Source: Devosia sp. SL43 (GTDB lineage Bacteria; Pseudomonadota; Alphaproteobacteria; Rhizobiales; Devosiaceae). From it: a stretch of DNA of 64,000 bases. The DNA lies in the NCBI RefSeq assembly GCF_021729885.1, contig NZ_CP063401.1, positions 2,348,501 through 2,412,500 on the forward strand, given 5' to 3'. Each line of letters begins with the position of its first letter. The first letter of the stretch is position 1. Position numbers and translations under genes: made by a program. The notes under the pieces are model-generated. The model did no database searches, was not told where the DNA came from, and saw only the letters and a program-made list of their open reading frames with translations. Below are positions 7,851 through 16,093 of the stretch, in pieces.

Positions 7851-9473
7851 TTAACTCCGCAACCCCGGCGCTTCTTGCCCGGTGCTCTGCACATATTCGG
7901 TATAGCCACCGCCATAGACATGCACACCCTCGGGCGTCAGCTCCAGCACGCGGTTACTGAGCGCCGCGAGAAAATGACGGTCGTGGCTGACGAACAGCAT
8001 CGTGCCTTCATAGGCGCTGAGCGCGGTGATCAGCATTTCCTTGGTAGCGATGTCGAGATGGTTGGTCGGCTCGTCCAGCACGAGAAAATTCGGCGGATCG
8101 AACAGCATCATCGCCATCACCAGCCGCGCCTTCTCGCCGCCCGACAGCACCCGGCACTTCTTCTCGATCTCGTCGCCGGTAAAGCCAAAGGCCCCCGCCA
8201 GAGCACGCAGTGGCGCCTGACCCGCCTGCGGGAATGAGCTTTCCAGCTGCTGGAACACCGTCAGGTCGCCATCGAGCACATCCATGGCATGCTGGGCGAA
8301 ATAGGCCATCTTGACCGACGGACCGCGCGACACCGTGCCTTGATCGGGATCAGCCGTACCGGTCACCAGCTTGAGCAGCGTCGATTTGCCGGCGCCGTTG
8401 ACGCCCATAATGCACCAGCGCTCACGCCGCCGAACATGGAAATCGAGCCCGTCATAGATCGTGCGGCTGCCATAGCTTTTGGAAACATTCTTGAGCAGGG
8501 CGACGTCCTCGCCCGAACGCGGCGCCGGGCGGAATTCGAAATCCACCACTTGGCGCCGCTTGGGCGGTTCGACACGGTCGATCTTGTCGAGCTTCTTAAC
8601 CCGGCTCTGCACCTGCGCGGCATGCGACGCCCGCGCCTTGAAGCGGGCGATGAAGTCCAGTTCCTTGGCCAGCATCGCCTGCTGGCGCTCGAACTGCGCC
8701 TGCTGGTTCTTTTCGGCGATGGCGCGCTGCTGCTGGTAGAATTCGTAATTGCCCGAATAGCTGGTCAGCGAGCCGGCATCGATCTCGATGATCTTGGTAC
8801 AGATGCGATTCATGAATTCTCGGTCATGGCTGGTCATGAACAGCGCGCCGGCATAGTTCTGCAGGAACTCCTCGAGCCAGATCAGGCTTTCGAGATCGAG
8901 ATGGTTGCTCGGCTCGTCCAGCAGCAGCGCATCGGGGCGCATCAGCAGGATTCGCGCCAAAGCCACGCGCATCTTCCAGCCGCCACTGAGCGCGCCCACA
9001 TCGCCATCCATCATCTCCTGGGAAAAGCCCAGGCCATCGAGCACTTCGCGGGCCCGGCCATCCAGCGAATAGCCGTCCAACTCCTCGAACTGGTGCTGCA
9101 CCTCGCCATAGCGCTCGATGATGGCGTCCATCTCGTCGGCCTTGTCAGGATCGCCCATATCGGCTTCCAGCGCCCGCATCTCTGTGATCAGCGCGCTGAC
9201 CGGGCCGGCACCGTCCATGGTCTCGGAGACGACACTGCGCCCCGCCATCTCACCCACATCCTGGCTGAAATAGCCGATGGTGAGGCCCTTATCGACCGAC
9301 ACCTGGCCCTCATCGGGCTGCTCCTCGCCGGTGATCATGCGGAACAGCGTCGTCTTGCCCGCGCCATTAGGCCCCACCAGTCCGACCTTCTCGCCCTTGA
9401 GCAGCGTGGCCGACGCATCAATGAAGACGATCTGCTTGCCGTTCTGCTTACCGATGGATTCAAGACGGATCAT
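7851..9473 (-). CDS. ABC-F family ATPase
   Basis: Two ABC domains in one soluble chain with no membrane segment, typical of ABC-F proteins that act on ribosomes (translation or antibiotic-resistance factors). 540 residues from M1 IRLESIG: first Walker A GPNGAGKT at 34-41, signature LSGGW at 162-166, a charged helical linker at about 245-310, second Walker A GVNGAGKS at 357-364, second signature LSGGEKARL, and the DEPTNHLD Walker B. A GTG at 9536 would add 21 residues, but the ATG at 9473 gives the usual family N-terminus. Which ABC-F subgroup it belongs to, and whether it confers resistance, cannot be told. Confidence 0.9.
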   Translation of the reverse strand: MIRLESIGKQNGKQIVFIDASATLLKGEKVGLVGPNGAGKTTLFRMITGEEQPDEGQVSVDKGLTIGYFSQDVGEMAGRSVVSETMDGAGPVSALITEMRALEADMGDPDKADEMDAIIERYGEVQHQFEELDGYSLDGRAREVLDGLGFSQEMMDGDVGALSGGWKMRVALARILLMRPDALLLDEPSNHLDLESLIWLEEFLQNYAGALFMTSHDREFMNRICTKIIEIDAGSLTSYSGNYEFYQQQRAIAEKNQQAQFERQQAMLAKELDFIARFKARASHAAQVQSRVKKLDKIDRVEPPKRRQVVDFEFRPAPRSGEDVALLKNVSKSYGSRTIYDGLDFHVRRRERWCIMGVNGAGKSTLLKLVTGTADPDQGTVSRGPSVKMAYFAQHAMDVLDGDLTVFQQLESSFPQAGQAPLRALAGAFGFTGDEIEKKCRVLSGGEKARLVMAMMLFDPPNFLVLDEPTNHLDIATKEMLITALSAYEGTMLFVSHDRHFLAALSNRVLELTPEGVHVYGGGYTEYVQSTGQEAPGLRS

Positions 9474-9610
9474 GCTGGGGAGACCTGCAATAGTGGCGGC
9501 AGAGGGTGTCGCCGCAAGAGGCAGTCCGTTAAGCACTCAGCCGGCAATCGCGCAAGCAGGAATGGCGCATTGGCGCAATGCGCGCAGCAAACTGGCCACT
9601 TTGGCCTCGC

Positions 9611-10012
9611 TTAGGCGCGACTGGAAAGCCCACGATCAATCGCGGCGATCGGGCCGTCCTGTTTTTCTGGCTTGCCGTAGAGACCGATATTCAGGTCGCC
9701 CCAGGCCTTCAGGGATAGCAGTATTGGCTCCATGCTTCGTCCCAGCGGAGACAGCGAATACTCCACCTTCGGCGGCACCTGGGCGTAGACTGTCCGTATG
9801 ATCAGTCCGTCCTGCTCCAGTTCGCGCAACTGATTGGTCAGCATGCGCGGCGTCACCTGGCCCACGGCACGCTGGACCTGATTGAAGCGAAGCGTGCCAT
9901 CGAGCAACTGGAACAGGATCACGGACTTCCACTTGCCGTCGATAAGCCCGATCGCTGCCTCAACGGCGCATCCGGGATTGCAGTCGAAACGCGAGTGGCG
10001 GACCTTGGCCAT
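9611..10012 (-). CDS. HxlR-family winged-helix regulator
   Basis: 133 residues with the HxlR/DUF24 winged-helix fold (GKWKSVILFQLLDGTLRFNQ, TPRMLTNQLRELEQDGLI). C11 and C15 near the N-terminus are positioned like the sensing cysteines of quinone/diamide-responsive family members (YodB, HypR). It is divergent from the oxidoreductase at 10118, the typical arrangement of an HxlR regulator and its target. It therefore probably represses that gene until it senses electrophile or oxidant. That function is inferred from context. Confidence 0.9.
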   Translation of the reverse strand: MAKVRHSRFDCNPGCAVEAAIGLIDGKWKSVILFQLLDGTLRFNQVQRAVGQVTPRMLTNQLRELEQDGLIIRTVYAQVPPKVEYSLSPLGRSMEPILLSLKAWGDLNIGLYGKPEKQDGPIAAIDRGLSSRA

Positions 10013-10029
10013 TTACACTACCTCTTTCG

Positions 10030-10055
10030 ATACTATAGGCGTTTTTTGTAAGTAT
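10030..10055. promoter_or_regulatory. Probable HxlR operator between divergent genes
   Basis: An inverted repeat ATACT (10030-10034) and AGTAT (10051-10055) lies between the HxlR gene and the oxidoreductase. The TACT and AGTA half-sites resemble those described for YodB-type HxlR regulators. The binding assignment is inferred. Confidence 0.45.
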
Positions 10056-10117
10056 TGCCCCGAAGGCATCATAGGGACATCTCTTGCCTGCATCAACGTG
10101 CAGAAAGAGTAAGACCC

Positions 10118-11131
10118 ATGAAAGCAATCGGATACAGGACGCCAGGCGCACTGGAACGAAACGACGCACTGGTCGACATCGAGATTGAACGGCCAACGCC
10201 GTCCGGTCGGGACCTTTTGGTTGAGGTCAGCGCGATCTCGGTAAATCCCGTCGACACCAAGGTTCGGCGCAGCGCGCCACCCGAGCCTGGCCAGTGGAAA
10301 ATCCTGGGCTGGGATGTGGCAGGGCGTGTCGTGGCCAGGGGCGACGGCGCGACGAACTTCGCGATTGGCGACGAGGTCTACTATGCTGGCGCGATCACCC
10401 GTCCGGGCGCCAACAGCCAGTTTCATCTGGTCGACGAGCGTATCGTCGGACGCAAGCCGAGCACACTGACGACGGCCGAAGCGGCGGCCCTCCCGCTGAC
10501 GGCCATTACCGCTTACGAGATGCTGTTTGATCGCCTGGACATCCGCAAGCCGGTGCCCGGGGCGGCAGATGCCGTCGTGATCATTGGTGGGGCGGGAGGC
10601 GTGGGCTCCATCGCCATCCAGTTGGTGCGTGCCCTCACCGATCTGACCGTTATCGCGACAGCATCGCGGCCAGCAACCAGGAGCTGGGTGACCGCTCTGG
10701 GCGCCCATCATGTCGTGGACCACAGCGCGCCATTGGCGGCGCAGATCGCTGCACTCGGCATTGGTGCGCCAGCATTCGTCTTCTCGACGGCCGAAACCCA
10801 CCGGTACCTCGGGGAAGTCGTCAAGCTCATTGCCCCTCAGGGCCGGTTCGGGCTGATCGACGATCCCGATGCCCTGGACATTCTTGCCTTCAAGCGCAAG
10901 GCGGTATCGATCCACTGGGAATCCATGTTCACCAGGTCGATGTTCGAAACGACCGATATGGGTGAACAGGGCAAGCTGCTGGACCTGGTTGCCGGACTTG
11001 TCGACGACGGCAAGATCCGCACCACCGCAACCGAGACTTTGCAACCGATCAATGCGGCCAATCTCAAGCAGGCTCATGCCAGCATCGAGACAGGCCGGAC
11101 CATGGGCAAGATCGTCCTGAAGGGCTTTTAG
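10118..11131 (+). CDS. Zinc-type alcohol dehydrogenase-like / quinone oxidoreductase (MDR family)
   Basis: 337-residue medium-chain reductase that probably reduces quinones or other electrophiles using NADPH. It has an N-terminal GroES-like domain (ISVNPVDTKVR at about 40-50, GWDVAGRV at 64-71) and a Rossmann motif IIGGAGGVGSIAIQL at 155-169. There is no structural-zinc cysteine lobe, as expected for the quinone-oxidoreductase branch. The ATG at 10118 follows AGAAAGAG at a good distance. Expression is probably controlled by the divergent HxlR protein. Confidence 0.88.
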   Translation: MKAIGYRTPGALERNDALVDIEIERPTPSGRDLLVEVSAISVNPVDTKVRRSAPPEPGQWKILGWDVAGRVVARGDGATNFAIGDEVYYAGAITRPGANSQFHLVDERIVGRKPSTLTTAEAAALPLTAITAYEMLFDRLDIRKPVPGAADAVVIIGGAGGVGSIAIQLVRALTDLTVIATASRPATRSWVTALGAHHVVDHSAPLAAQIAALGIGAPAFVFSTAETHRYLGEVVKLIAPQGRFGLIDDPDALDILAFKRKAVSIHWESMFTRSMFETTDMGEQGKLLDLVAGLVDDGKIRTTATETLQPINAANLKQAHASIETGRTMGKIVLKGF

Positions 11132-11216
11132 CGCAGGCGCGGCAGAGCCATCCCTTTACCGGATGGACTCTGCCGCAACCGCTTTAGACCAGAGGCGCCG
11201 CTCCTCGCGCCATCCG

Positions 11217-12257
11217 CTAGAGAAAATCGACGACGACGCCCGGCGACACCATGGCCCCCAGCTCCTCGGCATCCCAGTTGGTGAGACGCACGCAGCCATG
11301 CGAGCCCGTCTTGTCGATGCGGGCCGGTTCCGGCGTTCCATGAATACCGTAGGTCGGCTTGGACAGCGCGATCCACATGCTGCCGACCGGCCCGTTCGGG
11401 CCCGGCGGAATGGTGAGGACCTCGGTATTCTCGCCCTGCTGGAAGTTGATCCTGGGGTTGTAGGTATAGTTCGGCATCGGCGCGACGACCTCGACCACAT
11501 AGCTGCCGCTGGGTGATGGATTGTCCTCACTGCCAATGGTTGCGGGATAGGCCGCCAGCAGCATGCCCTGGGCATCATAGGCCCGCACCTGTCGCAACAT
11601 CTTGTCGGCCTCGATCCGCGCCACCAGGCCGGTGCGGCCGGCGCCGGTTACGGCCACGGCGATGGTCTCGCCTGCGGTGAAGGTCGCGCCGGGGTTGAGC
11701 ACCCTGAGGAAATCGACATCCATATGGAAGCGTTCGGACAGCTTTTCGGCGACGCTGGCATAGCCCAGAAAGCCCATCTGCGCCTTTTCGGCATAGTCGA
11801 CGGGCGTTGGTCCGGTGATCTCGCTGAGGTCTTCGGCGGTGATGACATAGGCAGCCATGACCGGCAGGCCGGTTTCCAACAATCCGACGGTTTGAGCGTC
11901 AAGCGTGCCGGTAGCCTGCATACCGGCCATGGCCTGGAATGCCATCACCGCCTTGCGCACATTCTCCCCGTCATAGCCGTCGATAACCCCCGGGGAGGCG
12001 CCAAACTGATCGAGCAGGATTTGGGTCCGAACGATAGCGGCGCTGGGCAAAAGGGGCGTTACAGAGGCGCCGTCCTCGACTGGAAGGGCAGGCTCGGGAG
12101 AAAAGATATAGGGCCTGTCGTCGATGGCCAGATCGGTCAACAGATTGGCCGCATTGATCCCATTGGCGTCGAGCAGTACGGCGGGAACCTGCGCAGAGAC
12201 GGAGGAACCCCACCCCACGATCAGGGTGAAGGCAATCAGGGGAACCAGTTTCTGCAT
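11217..12257 (-). CDS. Secreted L,D-transpeptidase (YkuD family)
   Basis: Periplasmic enzyme that makes 3-3 cross-links in peptidoglycan or attaches proteins to it. 346 residues: signal peptide at about 1-22, a peptidoglycan-binding-1-like helical domain (about 75-135, LLDQFGASPGVIDGYDGENV), and a C-terminal YkuD domain with H306 and the catalytic motif SHGCVR (S319 to R324, nucleophile C322). It lies between a quinone oxidoreductase and cheW with no evident operon partner. Confidence 0.92.
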   Translation of the reverse strand: MQKLVPLIAFTLIVGWGSSVSAQVPAVLLDANGINAANLLTDLAIDDRPYIFSPEPALPVEDGASVTPLLPSAAIVRTQILLDQFGASPGVIDGYDGENVRKAVMAFQAMAGMQATGTLDAQTVGLLETGLPVMAAYVITAEDLSEITGPTPVDYAEKAQMGFLGYASVAEKLSERFHMDVDFLRVLNPGATFTAGETIAVAVTGAGRTGLVARIEADKMLRQVRAYDAQGMLLAAYPATIGSEDNPSPSGSYVVEVVAPMPNYTYNPRINFQQGENTEVLTIPPGPNGPVGSMWIALSKPTYGIHGTPEPARIDKTGSHGCVRLTNWDAEELGAMVSPGVVVDFL

Positions 12258-12335
12258 TGAGACCTCTTATCTGCATCCAGAAGAGGCAGGCAGTTCAAAT
12301 GGTTCCACAGATCGATAGCTATCGACACGTCCAAA

Positions 12336-12360
12336 CAAAAAGGGCGCCTCACGGCGCCCT
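12336..12360 (-). terminator. Rho-independent terminator after cheW
   Basis: On the minus strand, an 8-bp hairpin AGGGCGCC-GTGA-GGCGCCCT (12341-12360) is followed by TTTTTGTTT. It lies 25 nt past the cheW stop and ends the STAS-cheY-cheA-cheW transcript. Confidence 0.9.
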
Positions 12361-12384
12361 GTTCAGTTCCAAAGATCGGGTCGC

Positions 12385-12873
12385 CTACGCGTCCATCTTG
12401 GCGCCGGAGACCACGGCATGCAGGTCGATCAACCCGACCATGCGGCTCTCATGGGTCACGATGCCGTTGAGCAGCTCGGTATCGATCGAATTGCCTTCGG
12501 GCACATTGTGGATGTCGTCGCGCGATACGGTCAGAATATCGCTCACGGCGTCGACCAGGATGCCGACCCATTTGTCGCCGACGCTCATCACCACCACGAC
12601 ATGGTTCTTGGTGGGCGAAGTCTGGCCATCGCCGAAGCGGGCGCGCAGATCGAAGATCGGCACGATCGTGCCGCGCAGGTTGATCACCCCACGCACGAAT
12701 TCGCGGGTATTGGGCAGGGGCGTCGCCCCGTTCCAGGCGCGGATTTCGCGCACTGTGGTGATCTCCACGCCATAGGTCTGCTCGCCGATCGAAAAGGCGA
12801 TCAACTGCAGGGAATTCTGGGCGGCGATGGCCGACTTGTCGCCCATCTCGTCGCGCATACCGAGCGCTTCCAT
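12385..12873 (-). CDS. cheW: Chemotaxis coupling protein CheW
   Basis: Scaffold that links chemoreceptors to CheA. 162 residues made of one CheW domain (QLIAFSIGEQTYGVEITTVREI, VRGVINLRGTIVPIFDLRARF, GILVDAVSDIL). The ATG at 12873 is chosen because AGAAAGG precedes it by 7 nt; an upstream in-frame start at 12912 would add 13 unlikely residues. It follows cheA by 52 nt and ends just before a terminator. Confidence 0.95.
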   Translation of the reverse strand: MEALGMRDEMGDKSAIAAQNSLQLIAFSIGEQTYGVEITTVREIRAWNGATPLPNTREFVRGVINLRGTIVPIFDLRARFGDGQTSPTKNHVVVVMSVGDKWVGILVDAVSDILTVSRDDIHNVPEGNSIDTELLNGIVTHESRMVGLIDLHAVVSGAKMDA

Positions 12874-12925
12874 TCTCAAGCCTTTCTGCCGCCCTTCTGG
12901 CCGGCTACGCATTTACAAGCGGTGG

Positions 12926-15253
12926 TTAAGCCGCATTCTTATGAACGATCGCAGTCTTAAGGCCCTGCACGTCGACGATCAGCGCGACATTGCCGTCGCC
13001 CAGGATCGTGCCGCCGGCAATGCCGTCCACGCGTTCGAAATTCTCTTCCAGCGATTTGATCACGACCTGCTGCTGGCCGATGATGTCGTCGACGATCAGC
13101 GCCACCTTGTGGCTGCCCTCGGCCTCGCACAGCACCACGAACCGGTTTTCCGGATCCGTCTCGGTGACCATGTCGAAGCGCTTGGCCAGATCGATGACCT
13201 GCACATATTCGCCGCGCACCTGCAGCACCTGACCGCCCGATGGCACGCGTTCGAAGCTGGCGCGCGAACACTGGATGGTCTCCACGATCGAGGAGAGTGG
13301 CACGACATAGGGGCTGTCGCCGACCTTGACCAGCATGACGTCGAGCACCGCCAGCGTCAGCGGCAGGCGCAACGTCATGCGCGTGCCCTTGCCGGTCCAG
13401 GAGCGGACATGCACCGAGCCGCCGATCTTCTTGATGTTGGAGAGCACCACGTCCATGCCGACGCCGCGGCCGGAAATGTCGCTCAACGCCTCGGCCGTCG
13501 AGAAACCGGGGGCGAAGATCAACTGGTCGATCTGCTCCTCGGTCGGATTGACGTCTGGCGCCACCACGCCCTTGTCGCGGGCAACCTGCAGAACGCGTTC
13601 GCGGTTGATGCCGGCGCCGTCATCCTCGACGATGATGAGGATATTGCCACCGGCCTGCTCGGCCGACAGCCGGATCGTGCCCGTATCGGGCTTGCCACGC
13701 GCCAGCCGCTTTTCCGGCGTCTCGATACCGTGATCGGCCGAGTTGCGGATCATATGCGTCAGCGGATCGGACAATTGCTCGATCACCGTCTTGTCGATTT
13801 CGGTATTCTCGCCGATCGTCTCGAGCTTGATCTTCTTGCCGGTCTTGGTCGCCAGCTCGCGCACCAGGCGCGGCATGCGGGAAAACACCGACTTCACCGG
13901 CTGGGCGCGGATCGCCATCACCGAGTCCTGCAGGCCACGCGTCGTCTGCGCCAGCACTTCGAGGCCGCGCACCAGTTCGGTATAGCGCGCCCGCAGCGTC
14001 TCATCCATCTGCTGGGTCAGCATCGACTGGGTGATGACCAGCTCGCCCACCATGTTGACCACGCGATCGACCTTGTCGAGATCGACGCGGATCGACTGCA
14101 CGCCATTGCTGCGGCTTCCACCCTCTTCGCCCTCGGCGACGGGCGCAGCGGCCAAAGCCGTCGGCTTGGCCATCGGGATGGGCGCCGCCTTGATAACGGG
14201 CGCTGCCGGCTTGATGGTCTCGGCCAGCTCGGCAAAGCTGAGGCCAGGAGCCTCTTCGAACGTGTCCTGGACTGCGGCGGCCGGGGTCGGCGCCGGAGCG
14301 GCAGGTTCAGGCGCAAAATCGAGCAGCCCGGCAACTTCGTCATCAGCCAAAGCCAGCAGATCGTCCGGTTCGGACGGTGCGGCAACAACGGCCTTGGCGA
14401 CCGGCGCCGGCGCGACAGTGTCTTCAGCCTGGCCAATTGCAGCGGCGCCGACCTGGGCCACGCTGATGTCGCAGTCGCCCTCGACGAATTCGAAGACCTC
14501 GCGGATCATCGCCTCGGTCAGATCGGGGGAAACCATGGTGATTTCCCAGGAGCAATAGACGGCAAAGGGCTCGAAATCGCTGAGCGGCGGAATTTCCTGC
14601 AGCACCGCCCGCACATGCATCTGCCCCAGGGCCGCCAGCTCGCGGAACAGCAGCAGCGGGTCATTGGCGCGGGCATAGAGCGCGCGGTGTGGGGTAAACT
14701 TGATCTCCCAGTGGCCCGATTCGATCTGCATCGGCGCCATGTCGAATGCGTCGTCGACGGCCGCTTCGCCCGAAGCGTGGATGGCATCGAGATTGACCAT
14801 CACCGGGGTGAAGTCGATGTCGAATTCGTCCGGACCTTCGCCGTTGTCGTCATCGTCGGCGATCGATTCGCCACGGGCCAGTGCGTCGAAGCGGGTCTTT
14901 TCGTCGATACCGTAATCGGCGGGCAGCGCCTCGCCGGTCTGGGCGGCCTTGACGTGATCGGCCACGATATCGTTGGCGCGGATGCACAGCACAACCACGT
15001 CGTCGGTCAGCTCGATGCGGCCGTCGCGCACATAGTCCAGCAGCGTCTCATAGGCATGGGCAAAGCCCACCAGCGCCGAGAATCCGAAGGCCCCGGCGCC
15101 TCCCTTGATCGAATGGATGGCGCGGAACACCGCGTTGAGTCGGTCGCTGTCGCGCTCGCCCGCTTCAATCGCAGCGAATTCCTCCTCAAGCGCTGTCAGC
15201 AGCTCGGAGCATTCGTCGAAGTACGTGGCCTTGAAATCGTCGAGATCGCTCAT
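12926..15253 (-). CDS. cheA: Chemotaxis histidine kinase CheA
   Basis: Central kinase of the pathway; phosphorylates CheY and CheB. 775 residues: P1 HPt domain (phospho-acceptor H47 in AVFRAIHSIKGGAG); a long intermediate region with P2-like and acidic/Ala-Pro segments (about 105-380); dimerisation helices; HATPase domain with N-box NSADHGIETPEKR and glycine boxes (DDGAGI, SGRGVGMDV); and a C-terminal CheW-like regulatory domain. Length is near the upper usual range because of the linker. Its start lies 33 nt after the cheY stop. Confidence 0.97.
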   Translation of the reverse strand: MSDLDDFKATYFDECSELLTALEEEFAAIEAGERDSDRLNAVFRAIHSIKGGAGAFGFSALVGFAHAYETLLDYVRDGRIELTDDVVVLCIRANDIVADHVKAAQTGEALPADYGIDEKTRFDALARGESIADDDDNGEGPDEFDIDFTPVMVNLDAIHASGEAAVDDAFDMAPMQIESGHWEIKFTPHRALYARANDPLLLFRELAALGQMHVRAVLQEIPPLSDFEPFAVYCSWEITMVSPDLTEAMIREVFEFVEGDCDISVAQVGAAAIGQAEDTVAPAPVAKAVVAAPSEPDDLLALADDEVAGLLDFAPEPAAPAPTPAAAVQDTFEEAPGLSFAELAETIKPAAPVIKAAPIPMAKPTALAAAPVAEGEEGGSRSNGVQSIRVDLDKVDRVVNMVGELVITQSMLTQQMDETLRARYTELVRGLEVLAQTTRGLQDSVMAIRAQPVKSVFSRMPRLVRELATKTGKKIKLETIGENTEIDKTVIEQLSDPLTHMIRNSADHGIETPEKRLARGKPDTGTIRLSAEQAGGNILIIVEDDGAGINRERVLQVARDKGVVAPDVNPTEEQIDQLIFAPGFSTAEALSDISGRGVGMDVVLSNIKKIGGSVHVRSWTGKGTRMTLRLPLTLAVLDVMLVKVGDSPYVVPLSSIVETIQCSRASFERVPSGGQVLQVRGEYVQVIDLAKRFDMVTETDPENRFVVLCEAEGSHKVALIVDDIIGQQQVVIKSLEENFERVDGIAGGTILGDGNVALIVDVQGLKTAIVHKNAA

Positions 15254-15286
15254 GCGAAACGTCCAACCCTTCTGGGCGCCAAAGTC

Positions 15287-15655
15287 TTAATGCACGACCC
15301 GGTTGATGACCGAGATCAGCTTTTCGGGATCGAATGGCTTCACGATCCAGCCCGTACCACCCGCCGCCTTGCCCTGGTCACGCTTGTCCTGGGAGGTTTC
15401 GGTGGTCAGGATCAGGATCGGCAAGCTCTGATGGTTGCCGGTCGCCCGCACATGGCGGATGAACTCGATGCCGTCCATGACGGGCATATTGATATCGGTG
15501 ATCACCACATCAACCTGCTCGTTCTTGAGCACGTCGAGGCCCTGTTTGCCGTCCTCGGCCTGCAATACCTCAAAACCGGCATTGCTCAGGGTGTGATGCA
15601 GCATGGCGAGGATCGTCCTCGAATCGTCCACCGTCAGAACCCGCAAAGTCGTCAT
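15287..15655 (-). CDS. cheY: Chemotaxis response regulator CheY (second copy)
   Basis: 122-residue single receiver domain with D10/D11, phospho-acceptor D54 (VVITDINMPVMDG), T84/T85 and K106 (IVKPFD). It lies directly upstream of cheA and overlaps the STAS gene by 4 nt, so the three are translated together. It diverges in sequence from the cheY at 2285-2674, so the two are not recent duplicates and probably play different roles. Confidence 0.95.
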   Translation of the reverse strand: MTTLRVLTVDDSRTILAMLHHTLSNAGFEVLQAEDGKQGLDVLKNEQVDVVITDINMPVMDGIEFIRHVRATGNHQSLPILILTTETSQDKRDQGKAAGGTGWIVKPFDPEKLISVINRVVH

Positions 15656-15942
15656 CCTCTCATCATCCCTGAAAACTGGACGCCCAAGCCCAGTCGCTCG
15701 ATCGCGGTCGTCAATGCCGCGCTCGGCTGCTCAATAGCGAACTCAAAATGGTTTCTCCGAGCGGTCTCGGCCGCGCTGATCAGCATGAACAGCGCATTGG
15801 TGCTCACACGTTCGACAGCGCCGGCGGCAATGCTCACCGGCCCTTCCTCGACAGCATCGAGCAGACCGTCCCTGATGCCATCGAGCGAGTCGAGATCGAT
15901 GATCGCTGGCAGAGCGACGGATTTCTTGGCCTTGTTGACCAT
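15652..15942 (-). CDS. STAS-domain protein heading the cheY-cheA-cheW operon
   Basis: About 96 residues from M1 VNKAKKS, forming a single STAS-like domain (ALPAIIDLDSLDGIRDGLLD, GAVERVSTNALFMLISAAE, PSAALTTAIERLGL). STAS domains often act as phospho-switched partners of kinases. S47, just before TNALFMLI, sits where the phosphorylatable serine of anti-sigma antagonists lies. Its position ahead of cheY suggests a role in the chemotaxis complex, but the partner is unknown. The start could be further upstream at 15987. Confidence 0.75.
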   Translation of the reverse strand: MVNKAKKSVALPAIIDLDSLDGIRDGLLDAVEEGPVSIAAGAVERVSTNALFMLISAAETARRNHFEFAIEQPSAALTTAIERLGLGVQFSGMMRG

Positions 15943-16093
15943 GGCGAATGAGAGCCCCCGGAGTTTTCTCCGAGTGTCAGTTTCCACGGTAACGGTTTAA
16001 GAACCTTAAACATGGCTGTCGCGGGGCACTTTCTCTTGCCTTCATCTGTTGTGGAGGGGTAACCCATCAGTCAAATTTGTGCCGGACCCCGCC

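Noticed and set aside
12827..16000. Very long open frame (1057 codons) on the plus strand opposite cheA and cheY
   Set aside because: It is the mirror of codon bias in the high-GC cheA/cheY genes. The protein has no recognisable domain, while the minus strand encodes clear families.
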